Notes under the pieces: generated by a model
Told to the model about the DNA's origin: nothing
The model's input: only the letters and a program-made list of their open reading frames with translations
The model's database searches: none
Assembly: GCF_029867415.1 (NCBI RefSeq)
Contig: NW_026705293.1
Coordinates: forward strand, 434,001 to 498,000
Length of the DNA stretch: 64,000 nucleotides
From: Vicia villosa
Lineage: Eukaryota; Streptophyta; Magnoliopsida; Fabales; Fabaceae
Direction: 5' to 3'
In this document: piece by piece, positions 56,215-64,000 of the stretch
How positions within the stretch are numbered: the first letter of the stretch is position 1
Layout: each line of letters begins with the position of its first letter
Position numbers and translations under genes: made by a program

Positions 56215-58475
56215 CTAATTAATAATGAAATCTTTCAACCAAACAGATTTCTTCTTTTGTCTATTGGGCCTAACAATACTCCCGGGCTCATGAGGAACCT
56301 TGTCCCCAAGGTTCGGTGTAGCAGAAACCGGTCCAGAATGATTTTGCCAAGGAGATTTGGTTAAGGGGATAACATTAGAACGAGTGGCAGCATTTGATTG
56401 GGCCGTAGGAGAGATAGCATGTGCAGGATTCGGAAGGGATAAGGGAATCCTAAAAGCTGGCTGCTTTTTGAAATAAGGAGATAAGGTGGAACGGGAATCC
56501 AGCTGAAACGAGTCTTGGGCAGTGTGAAAATCCTGTGCATTAATAGTCTTGGGCGGTGGAAGCGTGATAGATGCAATTTGTACGTTAGGAACAGCAAGTG
56601 GGGAACAGCTGGCGATACGCGTGGACGGCTGAGATGCGATTACAACTGCATGCGTGGGCCCCTTGCCATGAGATCTAACATTGTTAACGTTGGGGACTAC
56701 AGGTACTTGTGAGGAAGTACATATGTTAGAGTTGAAAGTCTCTCTTTCATTTGTCTTCCGTTGGTTTCCAAAATACTCCTTTTTTTTCTCTCCCTTTGTC
56801 TGAGTTATTCTCACTTCTCTTTCTAAACTCAGATTTTCTTTCTTTTCTCCACTTGCAGTGTAGTTTTCTTGTTCTAATAAACCATCGCTGGTGTTATTAA
56901 CCAAAGGAACTGATTCATTCAAGGGTGGGGGTCGAAAATCCTTTGTGGGATTTTCACCATGGTAGGGTCTAAGCACAGAAATATGAACAACAGGGTGGAT
57001 ACGGGATGATGAAGGGAGATCAAGCATGTAGGCCACACTACCAACTCGTTTGATGATCTTATATGGGCCAAAAAAACGCTTGGATAATTTCTGAGAAACC
57101 CTTTTGGCCACGGTAGATTGACGGTAGGGTTGGAGCTTCAACAAAACCAGATCGCCTACCTTGAAGGTAAAGTCCATTCGTTTGGTGTTAGCTTGTTTTT
57201 CCATTTGCACTTTACTCTTCTGTAAGTTCTTTTTTAACTGAGCTAAGATGGTTTCCCGATTTTGTAGAGCTAGATCCAGATTGTTGTCAGATGTGGCGTC
57301 AGTGACGTAATCGGGAATGGATGGTGGATCTCGTCCGTAAAGTGCCTTGAATGGGGTCATCTGAATGGCGGTGTGGAAGGATGTATTATACCAGAACTCG
57401 GCCAGATGTAAATATTTATACCAATGACGTGGTTGATCGTTAGCAAAGCATCTGAGGTAAGTTTCTAAGGATCTATTCACAACTTCTGTCTGTCCGTCTG
57501 TTTCGGGATGATAAGATGAACTATATTTCAGGGTTGTACCTTGGAGCTTAAAGAAATCCTTCCAGAAGTTACTGAGGAACAATGGATCGCGGTCTGATAT
57601 GATAGACTTTGGCAGTCCGTGAAGTCGAAAAATTTCAACCGCAAAACGAGTAGCAAGATCCTTGGCGGAGAACTTGGAAGGTAAAGCTAGAAAATGGACA
57701 AATTTCGTCAAACGATCACATATGACCCAAACAACAGTGTGGCCATGAGAGTTTGGTAGATGTGTGACGAAATCCATTGTCAGTTCATCCCAAACTTTGC
57801 TAGGAATAGGTAAAGGTTGCAGTAACCCTTTCTTCTTTTGAGTTAGATATTTATTATGTTGACAAGTATCACAATGTTTAACCATTTGTTTCACTGCGAG
57901 GTGCATTCCTGGCCAACAAAAAGAAGATGCAAGTCTTGCCAAAGTTGCTCTGACCCCTGAGTGCCCGGCTGTTGGCGTAGAATGATATTCAAACAAAATG
58001 CTCTTGTGAATCTGGTTAATATCTGGTATGAAAATTCTATCTTTGTAGTATAGCAGTCCATGTGAAAACTTGTAACAGTTCCCCTCTGAGTTACTCTGTT
58101 CGCTTTGTTTGACAAGAGACTGGCCAAAGCTGTCATTCGCATAGAAGTGACGGAGTGTGGATAAGAGATCAGGAATCGGAGATGACAATGCCAAGAGTTG
58201 TGGTGTGTCTGTGGAGAACTTGCGACTAAGGGCATCTGCAACGACATTAGACTTTCCAGGTTTGTAAAAAATCTCAAAATTAAATCCTTGTAATTTTGTT
58301 GCCCACTTTTGCTGTTCTGGTGTCTGGATCTTCTGTAGTAACAAGTCTTTGAGACTTTTCTGATCTGTGTATATGTGAAACTTCTGACCAATAATGTACT
58401 GACGCCATTTCTTAACAGCTTCAGTGATGGAAAACATCTCGCGAACATACACGGAAGCGGATTGCATGCAGTTGC
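56215..58475 (-). pseudogene. Ty3/gypsy pol, RNase H to C-terminus, cut by an Ogre-like element
   Basis: About 750 codons are open. They begin in RNase H ([32 protein letters not shown]). The HHCC integrase zinc region has H170, H177, C207 and C210. The DDE core has D240, D300 and E336 (numbering from the ATG at 58488). After the HPVVHISVLRPYHG motif there is no chromodomain that I can see but a Ser/Pro-rich tail of about 200 residues ending WLKDFIIN. The first residues of the frame come from the inserted LTR. Protease and reverse transcriptase are upstream on the minus strand, beyond the Ogre-like insertion and outside the window. Clade not assigned. Confidence 0.9.
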
Positions 58476-58728
58476 TGTCATACCCCAATTTTTGACCCTA
58501 AGATCATACATCATTTGCATTTCAATCATCAATCAAGATCACAATCTTGAGGTATCATTTTTCCTTTGAGGGGAACCATCGAGCATTTCTAGCTTTTTAT
58601 TTGTTTTATACTAACCCAAATACCAAAAACATTGCTTTATTTCTTTGTAGGCTCTTGTTTTGTAGGTACCAAGCCAAGACATGCAATAAACAAGGCATTT
58701 TTCATGTTTTGGACTGATGAAATCGATT

Positions 58729-58900
58729 TCCCTACTGGGTAAATCGATTTCCCTGCAGCAATCTTCAACAAAATCACATTCTGGACAGCATGAAATCGAT
58801 TTCCCTCCTGGGTAAATCGATTTCCCTAGTGTATTTTGCGCCAAATTCTCTTCTGGAACAGAGTGAAATCGATTTCACTCCTGGGGAAATCGATTTCCTT
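58729..58900 (+). repeat. Paired AAATCGATTT palindromes in the LTR, cluster 1
   Basis: Six copies arranged as three pairs. Within each pair the cores are about 22 bases apart and joined by spacers such as ccctcctgggt. The pairs are about 70 bases apart. A second cluster with four copies is at 59599-59713. Confidence 0.85.
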
Positions 58901-59138
58901 AAGGCAAAATTCAAAAATATAAGGAGGGAAGCTTGACATCATTTTGGCACCTTTTTCTTTGATTATTTTTGATCATTTTACCAATTTTCCACCTCATCAA
59001 AATTAATCTCTTCATTAAACCCACTTAAACCCCATTTTACCACTTTTTACCATTTAATTGCCACTTTAATCACCAATTAAACACAAGCTAATTTCCAAAT
59101 GCAAAAAGACCAAACTACCACTACTCTTGCTCTCATCC

Positions 59139-59147
59139 TATAAATAG
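59139..59147 (+). promoter_or_regulatory. TATA box of the Ogre-like LTR
   Basis: tataaatag lies in a CT-rich context, followed about 30 bases later by ctctcatttctcaagc, a plausible transcription start. It would divide U3 from R. Confidence 0.65.
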
Positions 59148-59598
59148 AGCCCACTACTCTCTCATTTCTCAAGCTTTTGAGAGCCAAAAAACCCCTTGCA
59201 ATTTCTCTCCTCATCCCTACCAAATTCACCAAAGCTCTTTGTTCTTTCATAAAGTTTGTGAGTCACATCTTGAACCTCACAAACTTTGAGCTAAACCACC
59301 ATCCATTTCACTCTTTTTTTTCTTCAATTGTTGAGAGATCAAGATTTGTGTTGGTGATTCTTGAAGTAGATCCAAGTTTGTGCAAGATTTGGTAAATTTT
59401 CTTCATCCTTTTTGTGTATTATGATGTAGATCCTTTGTGGTTTGTGTTCAATGCATCTTTGATGCTATATTGGTGCTATTTGTTGTTGATTTGATGGAAA
59501 ATTCGTGCTCCAATTGATGTGTGATCATAAGGTGTTTGTATGTTTGCTTAAGTCAAGTTTTATGCCTTTAAATGTTGTTTTTGCTGAAATTTGCACTG

Positions 59599-59713
59599 GT
59601 CAAATCGATTTCCTTAAGGCTCAAATCGATTTCATGCTGTACGTAACTTGTTTTTTTTGAAAACTGCCTTATGGAAATCGATTTCCCTCTGCATGAAATC
59701 GATTTCCTGCTGG
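59599..59713 (+). repeat. Paired AAATCGATTT palindromes in the LTR, cluster 2
   Basis: Two pairs with the same spacing as cluster 1, downstream of the TATA box, hence probably transcribed. Confidence 0.85.
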
Positions 59714-61777
59714 CAGAATGTGGTTTTTTGCCTCTTTTATGCTTGTTTTGGTTTCCTACTTCCTCCACTTCATTAATATCATTGGATCTAGGATGTTGAT
59801 AGGTTTGAAAGAACCAAATCCATAATATTAGATGAATGATATTAATGATAGTGTGAGTTGATTATCTTTATGCATTTTATCTTCTTCTTCTCCTTTTTTT
59901 TCTTTTGATCGATGAAAGTCTTAATACTTTGAGAATTCTTATGGATTCTTAGTGAAGACTAGATCGTTACCTATTTTCTTTTCGTGCGGTATTGCTTTCG
60001 GAAGGCGATCTACATATCGTTCTTCTCGCATACATTAGCACATAAAGTTTTGACCGGCCTCGTTGTAGGGTGATTTCTACATAAATCACTTGGCGATCTG
60101 CTTAACATAGCGCAATATTTCGTGTCCCGAATCAAAAAGATCAAACATGGAAGAGAATTGTATGCGGTTGATTTAAGACTTGTGGAGGTTTTTATCGTGT
60201 AGTCGCTATGATTTTATCAAGCTTCTGATAAGCCCCATTGACTTTAAATCCGAGTACATCATTCACTCACCATAGATCTTCCTACTAACTTTGATAACAT
60301 ACTTGACAAGTTTCAAGATGGTTATCTTTAACATTTAACAACTAACTTTAATTTCCGCACCTTTACTATACCGCTCTTTATATTACCGCTCTTTATATTT
60401 CTCGCCTTATCGCTTTACTTTATCATTTCATCATATTTACTTTCTGCCATTTTCTCTTTGTCCATTTGGACGTTTATAATTCCGCTATTTTCTCTTTGTC
60501 CACTTGGACATATGTTTATGTTTCCGTTATTTTTCCTTTGTCCACTTGGACCATACTTTATCTTTTCTTGCTAAAACACTAATAAATAACAAAAATCTAA
60601 AAAATACATAAGGCTCTCTTTGGACTATCAGTTACTATCCCTAGCGCTTTGGAGATTCGGACTTATGGACCTAGTACCTTTGGACTCATTCTATTATTAT
60701 CCTGTGATTGTTCTGTCTGTCTAGCATTGTGCTGTTGTATGTTTTTGTGTGCAGGTATTTCCTTGAAAGCCCTTGATGGTTAATTTCAAGGCATTGATAT
60801 AAGGATTTTACCCGAAAACAGCCGTTACTCTGCCCAATTTTCGTCAGAATCTTAATGTGCTTAATGCAAAGTGGTGCTAAGACAATAAGTTCATGTGGAT
60901 CCCCAAGTGTTAATGTGTTAGGTATTGATAAATCCAAAGGATGGGAAAACTACCTTGGCTCTTAATGTCAAGTGTTGGCTTCTTATTTGGTTAGACCGTT
61001 TCTTTCCTTAGCTTTTATTTTATGTACTAGGTTAGCCTCTTCATCTCCTCCCATTCTTAAATTTTCAAAATCTTCTCCCTTTTTCCAAAATATTCTTATG
61101 TTTGCAAACCTTTTCAAAACCTTTTTCTTAAAAATATCTTTCGCCCTTAGTGGCTTTTCTTCAAAAGTTTAGACACCGTTAACTGTCGAAACGAGTGGTT
61201 ATACCCCACGATTTTGAAATTGATTGATAATAACGAGATCTTTTCCGCGTGAGAGAGCTAGTGGCATACTCGTTGATTTTATCCGAGTTGGAGCCCTTCT
61301 TTCATTTGCGATGCAAAGAACTTGTTTGTTCTCATGCTCAAGATCAATGGCTGAGTATTTCTCTCTAACGACACCAAAGTGTTTATTCGTTTTTAAAACG
61401 TTTTTCCCAAAAGCGGAACTACATTAGCTCTGACTTCTCCATTGCACCGAGGAGGTATGTAGGCCCGAAGCTTAACGCTTTGCCGAGCTTATTTTAAAAA
61501 TAAAACAAACTCTTTTTAGCACACACACACACACAGATTTTCAAAAAGGTTCCCGTGGAGTACCACGGATATGAGGGGTGCTTTAAACCTTCCCCTCATA
61601 TAATCAACACCCGAACCTGAGTTCTCTTTCTTGTTCTTGTTTTAAAAACAAAACTTTGGGTTTTACGTTCTTTCCCTTTTCCTTTGAAAAAATAAAGCGC
61701 GGTGGCGATTTCAAACGGAATATTGATTCGAGTCAATCCTATGGCTTCGATATCAGATTTTCCCCGCTACAGAAAAA

Positions 61778-61798
61778 TGGCGACTTCACTGGGGAGCC
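61778..61798 (+). other. Primer-binding site of the Ogre-like element
   Basis: tggcgacttcactggggagc follows the LTR end by six bases. Plant Tat/Ogre elements use a very similar site, complementary to an arginine tRNA; the exact tRNA was not checked. Confidence 0.75.
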
Positions 61799-62865
61799 AG
61801 TTTTAAGTGTGTTAAGCCTATTTTTGTTTATCTGTGTGTTTTTATTTGTATATATTGTTGTGTGCTTTGTTTGTTTATTTTCTTTTTTTTTCTTTTTGGT
61901 GCTCGATGGTTCCTCTGTGATGAGAAAAAGTTCTAACCCGAACTTTGGTGAGTAACTTGAGATAGGAGGTGGTAAGACCAATAGTCGCATGTCAGGAGCA
62001 ATCCTTACCATGAGCGTCATATGGTGGAACCCCAATCAGTGGAGGCCTCATGGAAGGTAGTAGAGGTTGTTACGAATCATCGTGATAACGCTATTACTTT
62101 CAATAGTGAGTGTCCGTAGAAGCTGAATGACCTAGAACCCCTTTTAACCAATCTAAGCCTTTTTAGGATGTAGTGCAGAAACAAGATCAAGTACCAATTT
62201 GAGCTTGTTGTCATGCGATACTACGCTCAGACGAGGTCTTTTTAGGCATATTATTGGCGCCCATGAGCAATTGTGCGTGCCGGTAATATCCGATAGAAGA
62301 TTGAAAACTCTGGGAACCTTTGTAGAACCCGTTTGGCAGGTACAAAATTCCCTAGTACATACCTTTGTGGGTGGTTCTTAACCTTGACTCCATGCTCGTG
62401 ACGTCGAACCTTTGAACTCTGTTTGTGCGACCATGTGTGATCTTGATTGTGATTGATGCATAAACCATGCATCCATGCATTCATTTGATTTCCAAGGAAC
62501 TCATAGGTCTTTCTTTGTAAACATCATAAGTTTCATCAAACTCAATGGATCTTGGGTGTTGATGGGGTGAAAACTCTAATCCACCAAAATGGATGATTGA
62601 TCTTGATGATAACTTGATCAAAGCTTTGATCCAATATAGGATTTACTTCCTTCATGTTTTGATGTTTACAAATTAATAACTTGAATTCCTTGAGAATCAA
62701 ATAAATTAAAAAAAAAAACAAAAAAACAACAATTGCATCATTTGCATACATACATCCAGGTTGTCCAGAAAACTTATCCTTGTCTGTCTCCATCTTCAGA
62801 GTTTGTCTACCGTCAAGCTGATTCCTCCACACAAGTACGGAACTAGAGCCAACGTCAGATTGAGA
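61799..62865 (+). other. Untranslated leader of the Ogre-like element
   Basis: About 1.1 kb without a convincing long frame; the short frames present show no domain. Confidence 0.55.
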
Positions 62866-64000
62866 ATGGAATACCAAGAGCAACACAATGCAGAGGTCAG
62901 AATGGAAATTGATGAGTTGAAGTCAGGCATGACCAAGCTAACTGAAATGCTGCAAGTTTTGATTGCTAGAGGAGAACCGCCTCAGAAAACTGTCATTGTT
63001 GAAGTCTCAAGTGCTGATGTTGACCCTCAACCTACTCAACAACCACCTTCTACATGGCCAGAGTTTGGTTTGCCACATGGTTACACTCCTCCATATGAGA
63101 AGACTCCTGGTATTGGTCAATCTTCACAACTTGTGATTGGTCAAGCTTCAAACCAAGTTTTTCATGCTCCTGTCTTCACTGAATCTCAGCCTATTGTGCA
63201 CACTGTTGCTCAGCCTACTTATGTGAATCCTCTGTTTGAATATCAAGCTGCCCGTTCCCAGAATGGAAGTCAAGGAGATGCTGGAGACATTGAAGATGTC
63301 AAAGAGCAGTATCATACCTTAGAAAAACGCCTGAGAGCCATGGAAGGAAATGATTACTTTGGGGTGGCTGCTGAGAATATGTGTTTGGTTTCCAACTTTG
63401 TCATGCCTGCAAAATTCAAGACTCCTGAGTTTGAGAAGTATAAGGGGAACACTTGCCCAAGAAGCCATTTGACCATGTACTATCGCAAAATGGCTGCTTA
63501 TACCCAGAATGATAAATTGCTTATCCATTGCTTTCAGGATAGTTTGAGTGGAGCTTCACTGAAATGGTATATGGGACTTGAGAGTAATCACATTCATTGT
63601 TTCCAAGATCTGACTGATGCTTTCATGAAGCAGTATAAGTACAATCTGGACATGGCGCCTGATCGCCGACAACTGCAAAACATGGCTCAGAAGGAAAAAG
63701 AGTCTTTCAAAGAATATGCTCAACGTTGGAGAGAATTGGCTTCCCAAGTTGAACCACCATTGGCTGAGAAAGAATTGACTGGAATGTTCATGGATACTCT
63801 CTCCCCTTTCTACTGGGAGAAAATGATTGGAAGTGTGTCCTCAAACTTCACAGACTTGGTTACTATTGGCCAGAGACTTGAAGAGGGAATCAAGAATGGG
63901 AAAGTTGCTAATGTTGCTGAATCCTCTGGTGGATCGAAGAAACCTTATGGAAACTTCCACAAGAAGAAAGAGAATGAGACCAATGCTGTGTCTGATGATA
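62866..64000 (+). CDS. Gag of the Ogre-like element, cut by the window end
   Basis: At least 378 codons are open without a stop. A polar N-terminus with a short helix (EIDELKSGMTKLTEMLQVLI) and a Pro/Gln-rich stretch precede a second helix (QYHTLEKRLRAMEG). The capsid-type retrotransposon gag domain follows (VMPAKFKTPEFEKYKGNTCP, LIHCFQDSLSGASLKWYMGL, ESFKEYAQRWRELASQVEPP). The protein forms the virus-like particle. The start at 62866 is the first ATG I see in this frame near the gag N-terminus; the frame is open for some way upstream, so it could be longer. Protease and pol are outside the window. Confidence 0.88.
   Translation, partial: MEYQEQHNAEVRMEIDELKSGMTKLTEMLQVLIARGEPPQKTVIVEVSSADVDPQPTQQPPSTWPEFGLPHGYTPPYEKTPGIGQSSQLVIGQASNQVFHAPVFTESQPIVHTVAQPTYVNPLFEYQAARSQNGSQGDAGDIEDVKEQYHTLEKRLRAMEGNDYFGVAAENMCLVSNFVMPAKFKTPEFEKYKGNTCPRSHLTMYYRKMAAYTQNDKLLIHCFQDSLSGASLKWYMGLESNHIHCFQDLTDAFMKQYKYNLDMAPDRRQLQNMAQKEKESFKEYAQRWRELASQVEPPLAEKELTGMFMDTLSPFYWEKMIGSVSSNFTDLVTIGQRLEEGIKNGKVANVAESSGGSKKPYGNFHKKKENETNAVSDD

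Larger units (their letters stand above)
58476..61771 (+). repeat. 5' LTR of the Ogre-like element (3296 bp)
   Basis: Begins TGTCATACCCCAATTTTTG and ends CGCTACA six bases before the primer site. It contains ten copies of aaatcgattt (58729-58900 and 59599-59713), a TATA box at 59139 and a leader-like region. Several short frames inside it are without recognisable domains. Confidence 0.85.
58476..64000 (+). mobile_element. Tat/Ogre-like Ty3/gypsy element, 5' part
   Basis: It has an LTR of about 3.3 kb, a primer-binding site, a leader of about 1.1 kb and a gag frame open to the window end. It is inserted in the pol of a minus-strand gypsy element; gttgc at 58471-58475 should be the left target duplication. 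The LTR length and tRNA-Arg-like primer site suggest the Tat/Ogre group; the additional ORF1 of classical Ogre elements is not seen before gag. Confidence 0.88.

Overview
The window looks like repeat-dense nuclear DNA of a flowering plant, most probably a legume (inference). The reasons are: Ty3/gypsy elements of the Tekay/Del chromovirus and Tat/Ogre types, L1-type LINEs, CACTA elements, Helitrons, a TRIM and MITEs, a spliced F-box/FBD gene, B3-domain and RPA-like gene remnants, and very AT-rich spacer DNA. No bacterial or organellar gene organisation was seen. Most of the sequence is nested mobile DNA, and only a few genes look intact.

Layout. 1-7914: a very young Tekay-like retrotransposon with an uninterrupted gag-pol frame; its left LTR is cut by the window edge. 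7915-10317: copy 1 of a duplicated segment carrying the 5' end of a minus-strand Helitron and an RPA1-like pseudogene; the Tekay element landed in this copy. 10318-14318: AT-rich DNA with a second Helitron 3' end, two MITEs, a 68-bp minisatellite, a CACTA end and a TRIM. 16575-17883: a two-exon F-box/FBD gene, the best candidate for an ordinary host gene. 18256-20172: a 5'-truncated LINE with a perfect 15-bp target duplication.

20190-36500: two related blocks (about 22960-25060 and 33110-35410), each with one minus-strand gene for a protein made almost entirely of tandem repeats that I do not recognise. One copy has three units with a 112-residue period and the other four units with an 84-residue period. 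Between the blocks lie broken LINEs, one of them split by a 3175-bp CACTA element that carries in-frame exons of a Ulp1-like protease tail, and a scrap of an RRM gene.

36526-45928: a near-identical direct tandem duplication of about 4.7 kb (a Helitron 3' end, a broken Helitron-type helicase, two MITEs), with a short templated repeat at its junction. 45781-48838: B3-domain gene remnants on the minus strand. 49961-55883: copy 2 of the RPA/Helitron segment, interrupted by a 3606-bp non-autonomous Helitron whose exact insertion site is shown by copy 1. 56019-58475: the 3' half of a minus-strand Ty3/gypsy element, entered at 58476 by a Tat/Ogre-like element (3.3-kb LTR, primer-binding site, gag) that runs off the window end.

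The genes do not form a pathway; the coherent story is layered transposition and duplication. The two strongest leads are the paralogous tandem-repeat protein genes, and the Helitron insertion together with the 4.7-kb tandem duplication, both of which can be dated and delimited from the window itself.
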